Source: Oleomonas cavernae (lineage in GTDB: Bacteria; Pseudomonadota; Alphaproteobacteria; Zavarziniales; Zavarziniaceae). From it: a stretch of DNA of 64,000 bases. How positions within the stretch are numbered: position 1 is the first letter of the stretch; every line of letters starts with the position of its first letter. Shown here one piece after another: positions 9,364 to 19,096 of the stretch. The translations under genes were made by a program, and so were the position numbers. The notes beneath the pieces are model-generated. The model made no database searches and was not told where the DNA came from. It saw nothing but the letters and a program-made list of their open reading frames with translations. The stretch spans positions 4,248,909-4,312,908 of the forward strand of contig NZ_QYUK01000011.1 of NCBI RefSeq assembly GCF_003590945.1. Reading direction: 5' to 3'.

Positions 9364-9666
9364 GTGAACCTCAGTCCACGTGAAAAGGACAAGCTGTTGA
9401 TCTCGATGGCGGCGATCGTCGCGCGCAAGCGGCTGGAGCGCGGGGTCAAGCTGAACTACCCCGAAGCCGTCGCGCTGATTTCCGATTTCGTGGTCGAGGG
9501 CGCGCGTGACGGCCGCACGGTGGCCGAGCTGATGGCGGCCGGCGCCAGCGTGCTGACCCGCGAGCAGGTGATGGAGGGAATCGCGGAGATGATCCACGAC
9601 GTCCAGGTCGAGGCGACCTTCCCCGATGGGACCAAGCTGGTCACCGTCCACCAGCCGATCCGGTAA
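9364..9666 (+). CDS. ureA: Urease gamma subunit UreA
   Basis: A 100-residue urease gamma subunit starting at GTG, with AGGAGG just upstream. The family sequence [20 protein letters not shown] opens the protein, and [14 protein letters not shown] and the closing TVHQPIR are typical. It is a separate gene rather than fused to UreB, as in most proteobacteria. It assembles with UreB and UreC into the (ABC)3 holoenzyme. Confidence 0.97.
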   Translation: MNLSPREKDKLLISMAAIVARKRLERGVKLNYPEAVALISDFVVEGARDGRTVAELMAAGASVLTREQVMEGIAEMIHDVQVEATFPDGTKLVTVHQPIR

Positions 9667-9679
9667 GGGAGTAACAATC

Positions 9680-9985
9680 ATGATCCCAGGCGAAATCATC
9701 ACCCAGGACGGCGAGATCGAACTGAATGCCGGTGTCGAGGCGATCACCGTGAACGTGGCCAACACCGGCGACCGGCCGATCCAGGTCGGCAGCCACTATC
9801 ACTTCGCCGAAACCAATGCAGGCCTGGAGTTCGACCGGGTGGCGGCGCACGGCCATCGCCTGGACATTCCCGCCGGCACCGCCGTGCGCTTCGAGCCGGG
9901 CCAGACCCGTGACGTGCGCCTGATTCCGTTCCGGGGCAAGCGGCGCATCGTCGGCTTCCGCGGCCTCGTGATGGGAGAGATCTGA
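9680..9985 (+). CDS. ureB: Urease beta subunit UreB
   Basis: A 101-residue beta subunit. The start at 9680 gives [18 protein letters not shown], the normal N-terminus; the longer in-frame reading from 9626 would overlap ureA. The conserved core [19 protein letters not shown] and the end [12 protein letters not shown] are present. It lies 13 bp after ureA and 1 bp before ureC, consistent with equimolar expression. Confidence 0.97.
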   Translation: MIPGEIITQDGEIELNAGVEAITVNVANTGDRPIQVGSHYHFAETNAGLEFDRVAAHGHRLDIPAGTAVRFEPGQTRDVRLIPFRGKRRIVGFRGLVMGEI

Positions 9986-9986
9986 C

Positions 9987-11699
9987 ATGGCCTTCAAGAT
10001 CTCCCGCGCCGCCTATGCCGACATGTTCGGGCCGACCACCGGCGACCGCATCCGCCTGGCCGATACCGAATTGTTCATCGAGATCGAGCGCGATTTCACC
10101 ACCCCGGGCGAGGAGGTGAAGTTCGGCGGCGGCAAGGTCATCCGCGACGGCCAGGGCCAGTCCCAGGTGACGCGGGCCAATGGCGCCGTCGACACCGTCA
10201 TCACCAATGCGGTGATCCTGGACCACTGGGGCATCGTGAAGGCCGACGTCGCCATCAGAGACGGCCGCATCGCCGCCATCGGCAAGGCCGGCAACCCGGA
10301 CATCCAGCCCGGCGTCGACATCATCGTCGGCCCCGGCACGGAAGTGATCGCGGGCGAGGGCAAGATCCTCACCGCCGGGGGGATCGACTGCCACATCCAT
10401 TTCATCTGCCCGCAGCAGGTGGACGAGGCGATTTCCAGCGGCGTCACCACCCTGATCGGCGGCGGCACCGGGCCTGCCACCGGCACCAAGGCGACGACCT
10501 GCACCCCCGGCCCCTGGCACCTGGCCCGCATGCTCCAGGCCGCCGAAGGCTTCCCCGTCAACCTGATGTTCTCAGGCAAGGGCAATGCCTCCGACCCGGC
10601 CGCGCTGATCGAGCAGATCAAGGGCGGCGCCGCGGCCTTGAAGCTGCACGAGGATTGGGGCACCACGCCGGCCTCGATCGACTGCGCCCTGACGGTCGCC
10701 GATGAATACGACGTGCAGGTGATGCTGCACACCGACACCTTGAACGAGTCGGGCTTCGTCGAAGACACCATCGCCGCTTTCAAGGGCCGCCAGATCCATG
10801 CCTTCCACACCGAGGGGGCAGGCGGCGGCCATGCGCCGGACATCATCAAGGTGGCGGGCCTGCCCAATGTCATCGCCTCGTCGACCAACCCGACGCGGCC
10901 CTTCACGGTGAATACGCTGGACGAGCATCTCGACATGCTCATGGTCTGCCATCACCTGGACCCGAGCATCCCCGAGGATGTGGCCTTCGCCGAAAGCCGG
11001 ATCCGGCGCGAGACCATCGCGGCCGAGGACATCCTCCAGGACATGGGCGCCCTGTCGATCATCTCCTCCGACAGCCAGGCCATGGGCCGGCTGGGCGAGG
11101 TGATCCTGCGCACCTGGCAGACCGCCCACAAGATGAAGGTCCAGCGCGGGGCCCTGGCCGGCGACGGCCCGGGCAACGACAATTTCCGCGCCCGGCGCTA
11201 TATCGCCAAATACACGATCAACCCGGCCATCGCCCACGGCATCGGCAACCATGTGGGCTCGATCGCCCTGGGCAAACTGGCCGATCTCGTGCTGTGGTCG
11301 CCGGCCTTCTTCGGCGTGAAGCCGGACCTGGTGATCAAGGGTGGCACCATCGCCCAGGCCCTGATGGGCGATCCCAATGCCTCGATTCCCACGCCCCAGC
11401 CGGTGCACTACCGGCCGATGTTCGGCTCGTTCGGTCGGGCCATGGCCGAATCCTGCCTGACCTTCGTCTCCAAGGCGGCGCTGGACCTCAACATCGGCGG
11501 GCGCCTGGGCCTTGCCCGTGGCCTGGCGGCGGTGGAAAATACCCGCGACAAGGCGGCCAAGGCGTCGATGATCCTGAACGACGCCCTGCCGGTGATCGAG
11601 GTCGATCCGGAGACTTACGAGGTGCGCGCCGATGGCGAACTTCTCACCTGTCAGCCGGCAAAAGTGCTACCCATGGCGCAGCGTTACTTCCTTTTCTGA
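9987..11699 (+). CDS. ureC: Urease alpha (catalytic) subunit UreC
   Basis: A 570-residue catalytic subunit that hydrolyses urea to ammonia and carbamate at a di-nickel site. Nickel ligands His136 and His138 are in IDCHIHF, the carbamylated bridging Lys219 is in [11 protein letters not shown], and the flexible flap carries Cys321-His322 ([20 protein letters not shown]). Full length with no defect. It needs UreDEFG for nickel insertion, which makes the frameshift in ureD notable. Confidence 0.98.
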   Translation: MAFKISRAAYADMFGPTTGDRIRLADTELFIEIERDFTTPGEEVKFGGGKVIRDGQGQSQVTRANGAVDTVITNAVILDHWGIVKADVAIRDGRIAAIGKAGNPDIQPGVDIIVGPGTEVIAGEGKILTAGGIDCHIHFICPQQVDEAISSGVTTLIGGGTGPATGTKATTCTPGPWHLARMLQAAEGFPVNLMFSGKGNASDPAALIEQIKGGAAALKLHEDWGTTPASIDCALTVADEYDVQVMLHTDTLNESGFVEDTIAAFKGRQIHAFHTEGAGGGHAPDIIKVAGLPNVIASSTNPTRPFTVNTLDEHLDMLMVCHHLDPSIPEDVAFAESRIRRETIAAEDILQDMGALSIISSDSQAMGRLGEVILRTWQTAHKMKVQRGALAGDGPGNDNFRARRYIAKYTINPAIAHGIGNHVGSIALGKLADLVLWSPAFFGVKPDLVIKGGTIAQALMGDPNASIPTPQPVHYRPMFGSFGRAMAESCLTFVSKAALDLNIGGRLGLARGLAAVENTRDKAAKASMILNDALPVIEVDPETYEVRADGELLTCQPAKVLPMAQRYFLF

Positions 11700-11711
11700 C
11701 GGACGTTTGCC

Positions 11712-12326
11712 ATGAAGCGCGCTTCTGCCGTTCTGCCCAAGGGCTCCTTCCCCGACGACGCCGTGGTCGGCGAGGTGGTGCTCGATTCCGATGCCCGCCT
11801 GCGCCGCCGCGCCGTGCTCTCGGCCGGGCGCCAGCAATTCCTGATGGACCTTGCCGAGCTGATCCCGCTGGGCGACGGCGACGGCCTGATGCTGGACGGC
11901 GGCGGCGTGGTCCGCGTCCTGGCGGCGCCCGAGCGCCTGGTCGAGGTGACGGCGTCGAGCCCGGCCGAACTGGTGCGCATCGCCTGGCACCTGGGCAACC
12001 GCCACCTGCCGACCCAGCTCCTGGGCGACGCCATCCGCATCCGCCCCGACCATGTGATCGAGGGCATGCTGCTGGGCCTGGGCGCCAGGGTGGCCAAGAT
12101 CGATGCGGCCTTCGAGCCCGAGGGCGGCGCCTATGCCGGCGGCCATCACGACCATGATCACCATGATCATGGGCACGAGGAGCACGAGCACGGCCCGAAT
12201 TGCGGTCATGATCATGGGGCGACCGCGACCGCCCTGCTGAAGCACGGGCAGGAACCCAAGCACGATCATGATCACGGCCACGAGCACGGCCATGTCCATG
12301 GCCCCAACTGCAAGCATGACCACTGA
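11712..12326 (+). CDS. ureE: Urease nickel metallochaperone UreE with duplicated His-rich tail
   Basis: A 204-residue nickel chaperone. Residues 1 to about 140 form the peptide- and metal-binding domains ([35 protein letters not shown]). The rest is a tail with about 21 histidines arranged as two similar blocks, each ending in a HGPNC-x-HDH element, so the nickel store seems to have arisen by internal duplication and each block also carries a Cys. Such tails store and deliver nickel to the UreG complex. The 3' end overlaps ureF by 11 bases. Confidence 0.95.
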   Translation: MKRASAVLPKGSFPDDAVVGEVVLDSDARLRRRAVLSAGRQQFLMDLAELIPLGDGDGLMLDGGGVVRVLAAPERLVEVTASSPAELVRIAWHLGNRHLPTQLLGDAIRIRPDHVIEGMLLGLGARVAKIDAAFEPEGGAYAGGHHDHDHHDHGHEEHEHGPNCGHDHGATATALLKHGQEPKHDHDHGHEHGHVHGPNCKHDH

Positions 12327-12996
12327 CGGCGCCCTCTACCGGCTCATGGCGTGGCTGTCGCCGTCCTATCCGGTCGGCGCCTTCAGCCACTCCCATGGGC
12401 TGGAATGGGCCGTCGAGATGGGTTGGGTGCGCGACCGGCAAGCCCTGGTCGACTGGCTGAACGATCTGCTGGCGGCCGGCAGCGTCTGGAATGACGCCGT
12501 CCTGTTCACCCACGCCCATGCCGCCGGTGGCGATGCAGCTAAGCTCCATGCCCTGGCGGAACTCGCCAGCGCCGCCGCCCCCTCGCGGGAACGCCAGGTC
12601 GAGGCGCTGGCCCAGGGCAGCGCCTTCAAAATGATCTCGGTCACCAGTTGGCCGGTGCCGGCACTGGCCAGCGTACCCGACACGGTGGCCTTCCCCATCG
12701 TGGTCGCGGCCCAGGCGGCCGGCCACGGCATCGAATTGCGCCCCGCGCTCACCGCCTATCTCCACGGCTTCGTCGCCAACCTGGTCTCGGCCGCCCAGCG
12801 CCTGGTGCCCTTGGGCCAGACCGACGGCCAGAAAGCCATTGCCGCCCTGATGCCGGCGGTGGAGGCGACGGTCGAGCGGGCCGCGGCGCTGGACACCCAG
12901 GCCGATCCCTTCGAGGCCATGGGCGGTGCCGCCCTGGCCTCCGACATCGCCGCGATGCGCCACGAGACGCAGTACACGCGGCTGTTCAGGACGTAA
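12316..12996 (+). CDS. ureF: Urease accessory protein UreF
   Basis: A 226-residue, mostly helical accessory protein. Hallmarks are [18 protein letters not shown] near the N-terminus, and the end ([19 protein letters not shown]) is the conserved C-terminal element that contacts UreD and UreG. The frame runs back to 12268 inside the His-rich tail of ureE, but the ATG at 12316 gives the usual [19 protein letters not shown]. It controls UreG GTPase activity in the nickel-insertion complex. Confidence 0.95.
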   Translation: MTTDGALYRLMAWLSPSYPVGAFSHSHGLEWAVEMGWVRDRQALVDWLNDLLAAGSVWNDAVLFTHAHAAGGDAAKLHALAELASAAAPSRERQVEALAQGSAFKMISVTSWPVPALASVPDTVAFPIVVAAQAAGHGIELRPALTAYLHGFVANLVSAAQRLVPLGQTDGQKAIAALMPAVEATVERAAALDTQADPFEAMGGAALASDIAAMRHETQYTRLFRT

Positions 12997-13020
12997 TCCA
13001 TGCGGACCGTTTCCCCTCAA

Positions 13021-13130
13021 TCGTCATGCCCGGCCTTGTGCCGGGCATCCACGTCGGGACAGTGCACGCCCTTTGACGGAAGAGGCGGCTTGCCGACGTG
13101 GATGGCCGGGACTTCGCCCGGCCATGACGG
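13021..13130. repeat. Dispersed 110-bp palindromic repeat, family A (copy 1)
   Basis: Fills most of the ureF-ureG gap. It opens CGTCATGCCCGG and closes CCGGCCATGACG (inverted ends), and contains GCTTGCCGACGTGGATGG. A second copy with the same ends and a nearly identical right half lies at 55024-55132. Confidence 0.85.
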
Positions 13131-13166
13131 TAGGGGAAATGAGCGGTAACGAAAGGTGATGTAGCC

Positions 13167-13796
<630 letters not shown>

Positions 13797-13800
13797 ATAA

Positions 13801-13940
13801 GTCCCTCTCCGCCGCTTGCGGGGGAGAGGGAAGGGGCCCATTGCGCCAGCAATGGGAAGGGTGAGGTGGTGGTTGGGCCAGACGCGCTCTACGCCGTAGA
13901 CCCACCTCACCCAACCCTCCCCCCAAAGGGCGGAGAGGGC
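13801..13940. repeat. Dispersed palindromic repeat, family B (copy 3)
   Basis: 140 bp between the convergent ureG and a tetR gene, with ends TCCCTCTCCGCC and GGCGGAGAGGGC. It has the same length and end sequences as the copy at 9201. It may double as a bidirectional terminator. Confidence 0.8.
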
Positions 13941-13942
13941 TT

Positions 13943-14626
13943 TTACCTTAAAAACAGCGCGATCAATTCCTCGATCGGCACCGGGGGCACTTCCTCCACC
14001 GGGGTCTTGGCCGGGCCGAAGACGGCCGCCGGGAAGGCGCGCAGGCCGTAGGTGAAGGCGATCGCGGCCAGGAAGCTCAGGAGAAAGGCTTCGAAGCTGG
14101 TCGCGGGCACGGCGCCGCGGTCGCGCGCGGCGTTGAACACCGGCTCCAGCGTCGCGACGCGGCTGCGGATGTGGCGTTCCACCAGCCATTCCAGCCGCTC
14201 CCCGCCCGAGGTCGCCTCGTTGAACACCATGCGCGCGTGCTCGGGGCAGACGGTGCAATAGTCGGCATAGGAATGCAGGGCCAGGCGCATCACCGCGCGG
14301 GCATCCTCATAGGTCCGGGGCAGGGGCATGCCGGCCACCGACGAGGGGAAATCGGCGAAGACCACGTCGACCGTCGCCTCCCACAGCGCCCGCTTGGTCT
14401 TGAAGTGATAGCCCAGGTGGCCCTGCTCGATGCCGGCCGCCGCGGCGATGGCGCGGACCGAGGCGCCGTCATAGCCCTTGGCGGCGAATTCCTCCTTGGC
14501 GGCATCGATGATCCTGGCCCGCAGGGCGGCCGATTTCTCGGCCCGGCTCTGCGGCGGCAGGGCGCGCGTGCCCCGGGTCAGCGAGCGCAGCTTGGCCTGA
14601 ATATCATCGAATACGGGACGCGACAC
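13943..14626 (-). CDS. TetR-family regulator of the SDR / COG3687 cluster
   Basis: A 227-residue TetR-type repressor. The N-terminal DNA-binding domain is clear (KEEFAAKGYDGASVRAIAAA, then GIEQGHLGYHFKTKRALWEA) with the HTH at about residues 55-75, preceded by a 30-residue extension. The ligand domain matches nothing I recognise. It is divergent from the SDR at 14780 with 153 bp between, so control of the downstream five-gene run is the natural guess. Confidence 0.85.
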   Translation of the reverse strand: MSRPVFDDIQAKLRSLTRGTRALPPQSRAEKSAALRARIIDAAKEEFAAKGYDGASVRAIAAAAGIEQGHLGYHFKTKRALWEATVDVVFADFPSSVAGMPLPRTYEDARAVMRLALHSYADYCTVCPEHARMVFNEATSGGERLEWLVERHIRSRVATLEPVFNAARDRGAVPATSFEAFLLSFLAAIAFTYGLRAFPAAVFGPAKTPVEEVPPVPIEELIALFLR

Positions 14627-14729
14627 GACCGCCCAAACTCCTCAAGATTCCGATGGTCACAATGCGCAAGGCGGGCGGATGATGCAACCGCTGCGCCTTG
14701 TAGGTGCAGCGCAACTGAATATTTGACGT

Positions 14730-14758
14730 TTGACAAAACTTTGGTCAGGCGATAAAAC
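14730..14758 (+). promoter_or_regulatory. Candidate sigma-70 promoter of the SDR / COG3687 run
   Basis: TTGACA at 14730-14735, a 17-bp spacer and TAAAAC at 14753-14758, 21 bp before the SDR start. The spacer contains half of TGAC-N9-GTCA, a possible TetR contact. Confidence 0.5.
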
Positions 14759-14779
14759 TAAACCAAGAAGGAGAGAGCA

Positions 14780-15652
14780 ATGGGTCGGGAAATGTTCGCA
14801 GGCAAGGTTGCCGTGGTCACGGGTGCCGCATCGGGTATCGGCCTGGCGCTGGCTCGGGACTTCGCCGCCCGCGGCTGCAAGCTGGCGATCTCGGACGTCA
14901 ATACCGAGAAGCTGGCCGCCGTTGCCGACGAGCTGCGCCAGGGCGGCACCACCGTGCTGGCCGAGAAGCTGGACGTCGCCGACCAAGCTGCATTCTTCGC
15001 CTATGCCGACAAGGTCATCGCCGAACTGGGCGGGGCCGATTTCGTCGTGAACAATGCCGGCGTCGCCCTGATGGCCAATGTGGCCACCATGCCGCTCAAG
15101 GATCTCGAGTGGCTGATGGGCATCAATTTCTGGGGCGTGGTCTATGGCACCAAGGCCTTCCTGCCGCACATGCTGGCCAAGGGTTCGGGCTCGATCGTCA
15201 ATATCTCCAGCGTCTTCGGCCTGATCGGCATTCCCGGGCAGAGTGCCTATTGCGCCGCCAAGTTCGCGGTCCGCGGCTTCACCGAAAGCCTGCGCCAGGA
15301 GGTGCACGGCACCGGTGTCCATGTCGGCTGCGTCCATCCCGGCGGCATCAAGACCAACATCGCCGCCTCGGCCCGCATGCTCGAACTGCCGCCGGGCGCT
15401 GAATCGGCGGAAGCCGTCGCGCGCCGCTTCGAACAGGTCGCCCGCACCACACCCGCCCAGGCAGCGGCCACGATCATCCGCGGCATCGAAAAGCGTTCCC
15501 GGCGCATCCTGATCGGCGGCGATGCCCGGCTCATTTCCGGCATCGTGCGTCTGCTTCCCGTGTCCTACACCGGCCTGATCCGCCGCGCCCTGGGGGCGGC
15601 GACCGGGGCCAAGACCAAAACCAGCCAACCCGCCATCACCGCCAGGCCGTAA
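14780..15652 (+). CDS. Classical SDR-family oxidoreductase
   Basis: A 290-residue classical short-chain dehydrogenase. Cofactor motif TGAASGIG at residues 14-21, NNAG, catalytic Ser in NISSV, and Tyr157/Lys161 in SAYCAAKFAVRGF are all present. Asp in ISDVN after beta-2 favours NAD over NADP. The C-terminal 40 residues are basic and may touch membrane, as in acyl-chain reductases of this type. It is the first gene after the tetR divergent promoter and is followed 32 bp later by four COG3687 genes. The substrate is unknown. Confidence 0.88.
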   Translation: MGREMFAGKVAVVTGAASGIGLALARDFAARGCKLAISDVNTEKLAAVADELRQGGTTVLAEKLDVADQAAFFAYADKVIAELGGADFVVNNAGVALMANVATMPLKDLEWLMGINFWGVVYGTKAFLPHMLAKGSGSIVNISSVFGLIGIPGQSAYCAAKFAVRGFTESLRQEVHGTGVHVGCVHPGGIKTNIAASARMLELPPGAESAEAVARRFEQVARTTPAQAAATIIRGIEKRSRRILIGGDARLISGIVRLLPVSYTGLIRRALGAATGAKTKTSQPAITARP

Positions 15653-15684
15653 CCGGCCGCCGGCGGATAACGAGGAGAGCAATT

Positions 15685-16503
15685 ATGGGCATGGCAGAAA
15701 TCAAGCCGCGCAATATCAAGTTCGCCCTGACCGGCGAAGACAAGCGCAACTGGTTTGCCGGCAACCCGGTGGCGACCGCCATCATGGACGGTGCCTCGAT
15801 CCTGTTTCCCGTCGGCGAGACCTTCTTCATCGAGTCGGTGGTCTACTACAAGGACCGCATCGCCGATCCCAAGCTGCAGGCCGAGGTACTGGCCTTCCAG
15901 CAGCAGGAAGGCATCCACAGCCGTGAGCATCGCCGCTACAACAAGGCGATCGAAGCCTTCGGCGGCGATGTCCCGGCGCTGGAGCAGCGCCTGAAGGACG
16001 AGATCAAGAAGCTGGAAGCGGCCGGTACCTCGCCTGAATACAAGCTGGCGCTGACCTGCGCCTTCGAGCATTTCACGGCGATGCTGGCCGACGACCTGCT
16101 GGCCCACCCCGACTTCATGGCCGGGGCGGAGCCCGAGTTCTCCAAGCTGTGGCACTGGCACGCCATCGAGGAGGCCGAGCACAAGGCCGTCGCCTATGAC
16201 GTCTGGAACCTGGTCGGTCCCAAGGGGCTGAAGGGCTATCTCATGCGGGCGCGCGCCATGTGGAAGGCGACCCGGGTGTTCATGGGCCAGTCGACCTACA
16301 ATGCCGCCGGCCTGCTGAAGGCCCGCGGCGAGGGCGGCTATGGCCGCAACATGTGGAAGATGCTGCACTTCATCCTGGTCCGCCCGGGCGTGCTGCGGCG
16401 CAGCTTCCCGGCCTACCTGAGCTATTTCAAGCCGGGCTTCCACCCCTGGCAGCACGACAACCAGCACCTGATCGACAAGTTCAAGTCCGCCTACGAGGCG
16501 TGA
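15685..16503 (+). CDS. COG3687/PF10118 predicted metal-dependent hydrolase, paralogue 1
   Basis: A 272-residue protein of the PF10118 family, annotated only as predicted metal-dependent hydrolase. The conserved metal-type residues are visible: Glu75 and His78 in QQEGIHSREHRRYN, Glu128 in CAFEHFTA, and Glu163/His166 in WHAIEEAEHKAVAYDVW. The E-xxH / E / E-xxH pattern on predicted helices resembles a ferritin-like di-iron site more than a hydrolase; that is my inference. The C-terminal part (YLSYFKPGFHPWQHDN) is conserved in all four copies. AGGAG stands before the start. First of four tandem paralogues. Confidence 0.88.
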   Translation: MGMAEIKPRNIKFALTGEDKRNWFAGNPVATAIMDGASILFPVGETFFIESVVYYKDRIADPKLQAEVLAFQQQEGIHSREHRRYNKAIEAFGGDVPALEQRLKDEIKKLEAAGTSPEYKLALTCAFEHFTAMLADDLLAHPDFMAGAEPEFSKLWHWHAIEEAEHKAVAYDVWNLVGPKGLKGYLMRARAMWKATRVFMGQSTYNAAGLLKARGEGGYGRNMWKMLHFILVRPGVLRRSFPAYLSYFKPGFHPWQHDNQHLIDKFKSAYEA

Positions 16504-16567
16504 GTTCAGCTCGACCGGCGGCCGGCATGCCCGGCGGCCGGCCTCGGCTTTACGAGGAGAACGATCC

Positions 16568-17407
16568 ATGGGCCAGGTACCGATTACCCCACGCAACATC
16601 AAGTTCGCCTTGGGCGGCGAGGACAAGCGCAACTGGTTCGCGGGCGACCCGGTGCGCACGGCGATCCTCGACGGCGCCTCGATCCTGTTTCCCTATGGCG
16701 AGGGCAAGTTCATCGAATCCGTGATCCATTTCCGCGACCGCATCACCGATCCCAGGCTGCTGGCGGACATCAACGCCTTTGCCGCCCAGGAAGGCGTCCA
16801 CAGCCGCGAACACCGCCGCTACAACAAGGCGATCGAGGCTTTCGGCGGCGATATCGCCCGGTTGGAGAAGCGCCTGCGGGATGTCGTCGAAAAGATGGAG
16901 CGGCGCGGCGTCTCGCCTGAATACAAGCTGGCGCTGACCTGCGCCTTCGAGCATTTCACGGCGATGCTGGCCCACGAACTGCTGGCCGACCCGCATTTCC
17001 TGGACGGTGCCGAACCGGAATTCGCCAGGCTGTGGCGCTGGCACGCGATCGAGGAGGCCGAGCACAAGGCAGTGGCCTTCGACGTCTGGAACCAGGTCGG
17101 TCCCAAGGGGCTGCGCGGCTACCTGATGCGGGTGCGCGCCATGCTGAGGGCGACCCGGATCTTCACCAGCCAGACCCGGTTCAACACCCATGTCCTGCTG
17201 CGCGAACGCGGGCAGACCAATGTCCTGCGCAACGCGCGCCGTATCCTGCATTTCGCGGTGATCCGGCCGGGCCTGCTGCGCCGGTCGTTCGGCGTCTACC
17301 TCAGCTATTTCCGCCCGGGCTTCCATCCCTGGCAGCACGACGACCGTCACCTGATCGAACAGCACAAGAATTCCTATGCCGCCGAACCTGTCATCGCGGC
17401 CGAGTAA
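16568..17407 (+). CDS. COG3687/PF10118 predicted metal-dependent hydrolase, paralogue 2
   Basis: A 279-residue paralogue, the most divergent at the N-terminus (MGQVPITPRNIKFALGGEDK). It keeps QEGVHSREHRRYN, CAFEHFTAMLAHEL and WRWHAIEEAEHKAVAFDVW, so all putative metal ligands remain. It has an RRGVSPEYKLALTC loop as in copy 1, unlike the DDS-FKLAVTC loop of copies 3 and 4, so 1/2 and 3/4 may be two older pairs. An AGGAG site precedes the ATG. Confidence 0.88.
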   Translation: MGQVPITPRNIKFALGGEDKRNWFAGDPVRTAILDGASILFPYGEGKFIESVIHFRDRITDPRLLADINAFAAQEGVHSREHRRYNKAIEAFGGDIARLEKRLRDVVEKMERRGVSPEYKLALTCAFEHFTAMLAHELLADPHFLDGAEPEFARLWRWHAIEEAEHKAVAFDVWNQVGPKGLRGYLMRVRAMLRATRIFTSQTRFNTHVLLRERGQTNVLRNARRILHFAVIRPGLLRRSFGVYLSYFRPGFHPWQHDDRHLIEQHKNSYAAEPVIAAE

Positions 17408-17426
17408 CCAGCGAAGGAGTGATTAC

Positions 17427-18254
17427 ATGGGCAAGGCCGATATCGTCGCGCGCAACATCAAGTTCGCCCTGACCGGCGAGGACAAGCGCAACTGGTTTGC
17501 CGGCAACCCGGTGGCGACCGCCATCATGGACGGCGCCTCGATCCTGTTTCCGGTGGGCGAGACCTATTTCATCAACGCGGTCGTCCATTTCCGCGACCGG
17601 GTGAGCGATCCCAAGCTGCTGGCCGAGATTAACGGCTTCCAGCAGCAGGAAGGCATCCACTCGCGCGAGCATCGCCGCTACAACAACGCGATCAAGGCCT
17701 TCGGCGGCGATGTCGACGCGCTGGAGCAGAACCTGCGCGACGAGATCGCCCGCTGGGACGACAGCCCGGAATTCAAGCTGGCGGTGACCTGCGCCTTCGA
17801 GCATTTCACCGCCATCCTGGCCGACGACCTGCTGGCCCATCCCGATTTCATGGCCGGCGCCGAGCCTGAATTCTCCCGCATCTGGCACTGGCATGCGATC
17901 GAGGAAGCGGAACACAAGTCGGTCGCCTACGACGTCTGGAACATCGTGAAGCCCAAGGGCCTGAAGGGTTACCTGATGCGGACCCGGGCGATGCGCCTGG
18001 CCACCCGGGTCTTCCTGCAGCAGACCCACAACAATGCCTTCACCCTGCTGGCGGCCCGGGGCGAGGCGGCGACGGGCAGGAACATCCGCCGAGCCCTCTA
18101 CTTCGGGCTGGTGAAGCCGGGCACCCTGCGCCGCCAGATGGGCGCCTATCTCAGCTACTACCTGCCGGGCTTCCACCCCTGGCAGCACGACAACCGCCAC
18201 CTGATCGAGCAGCGCAAGGATTCCTACGCCGCCCCGATAACCGCGGCCGAGTAA
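17427..18254 (+). CDS. COG3687/PF10118 predicted metal-dependent hydrolase, paralogue 3
   Basis: 275 residues. The open frame reaches back to 17376 inside paralogue 2, but the ATG at 17427 aligns with its sisters and follows GAAGGAG. Its first 60 codons are almost identical in DNA to those of paralogue 1, although the remainder differs more, which suggests gene conversion or a recent partial exchange. The putative metal residues (EGIHSREHRRYN, FEHFTAILADDL, HAIEEAEHKSVAYDVW) are conserved. Confidence 0.88.
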   Translation: MGKADIVARNIKFALTGEDKRNWFAGNPVATAIMDGASILFPVGETYFINAVVHFRDRVSDPKLLAEINGFQQQEGIHSREHRRYNNAIKAFGGDVDALEQNLRDEIARWDDSPEFKLAVTCAFEHFTAILADDLLAHPDFMAGAEPEFSRIWHWHAIEEAEHKSVAYDVWNIVKPKGLKGYLMRTRAMRLATRVFLQQTHNNAFTLLAARGEAATGRNIRRALYFGLVKPGTLRRQMGAYLSYYLPGFHPWQHDNRHLIEQRKDSYAAPITAAE

Positions 18255-18277
18255 CTGGCAGACGAGGGAGTAGCTTT

Positions 18278-19087
18278 ATGGGTAAGGCAGTCATCAAGGC
18301 GCGGAACCTGAAGTTCGCGCTGGCGGGTGCGGACAAGCGCAACTGGTTCGGCGGCAATCCGCAGGCGACGGCGCTGCTGGACGGCGCTTCGATCCTGTTC
18401 CCGGTGGGCGAGACCTATTTCATCAATGCGGTGATCCACTACCGCGACCAGATTGCCGATCCCAAGCTGCAGGCGGAAATCACCGCCTTCCAGCAGCAGG
18501 AAGGCATCCACAGCCGCGAACACCGCCGCTACAACGAGGCGATCCAGGCCTTCGGCGGCGATGTTCCGGCGCTGGAGCAGAACCTGAAGGACGAGATCGC
18601 CCGCTGGGACGACAGCGCGATCTTCAAGCTGGCGGTGACCTGCGCCTTCGAGCATTTCACCGCCATCGGTGCCCATTTCGCCCTGGCCAAGGAAGGCTTC
18701 TTCGACAAGGCCGATCCCGAATACGCCAAGCTGTGGCGCTGGCACGCGATCGAGGAGGCCGAGCACAAATCGGTCGCCTATGACGTGTGGAACCAGGTCG
18801 GGCCCAAGGGCCTGGCCGGCTACCGCATGCGCATCAGGGCGCTGATGCTGGCGACCCGGGTGTTCAACGGCCAGACCCTGCACAATGCCCTGTCGCTGCT
18901 GAAGGCGCGGGGCGAGACCAACCGCTGGAAGAACCGCCTGGCGATCTGGAAGTTCGTGTTTGTCAGCCCCGGTTTCCTGTGGGGCATCCTGCCGGCCTAT
19001 TTCAGCTATTTCCTGCCGGGCTTCCACCCCTGGCGCCACGACAACCGCCACCTGATCGAGCAGTACAAGGTCGCCTACGAGGCGTAA
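18278..19087 (+). CDS. COG3687/PF10118 predicted metal-dependent hydrolase, paralogue 4
   Basis: 269 residues, last of the four. It shares QQEGIHSREHRRYN, FEHFTAIGAHF and WRWHAIEEAEHKSVAYDVW, but in the middle LADDLLAHPDF is replaced by HFALAKEGFFDKADPEYAKL, so its pocket may differ. GAGGGAG precedes the start. The run ends here, 9 bp before the convergent Bcr/CflA exporter gene. Confidence 0.88.
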   Translation: MGKAVIKARNLKFALAGADKRNWFGGNPQATALLDGASILFPVGETYFINAVIHYRDQIADPKLQAEITAFQQQEGIHSREHRRYNEAIQAFGGDVPALEQNLKDEIARWDDSAIFKLAVTCAFEHFTAIGAHFALAKEGFFDKADPEYAKLWRWHAIEEAEHKSVAYDVWNQVGPKGLAGYRMRIRALMLATRVFNGQTLHNALSLLKARGETNRWKNRLAIWKFVFVSPGFLWGILPAYFSYFLPGFHPWRHDNRHLIEQYKVAYEA

Positions 19088-19096
19088 CCCTATTCG

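Noticed and set aside
12145-12320. Short tandem CATGATCAC-like units that look like a microsatellite or CRISPR-like array
   Set aside because: They encode the His-rich tail of UreE in frame; units are irregular with no spacers.
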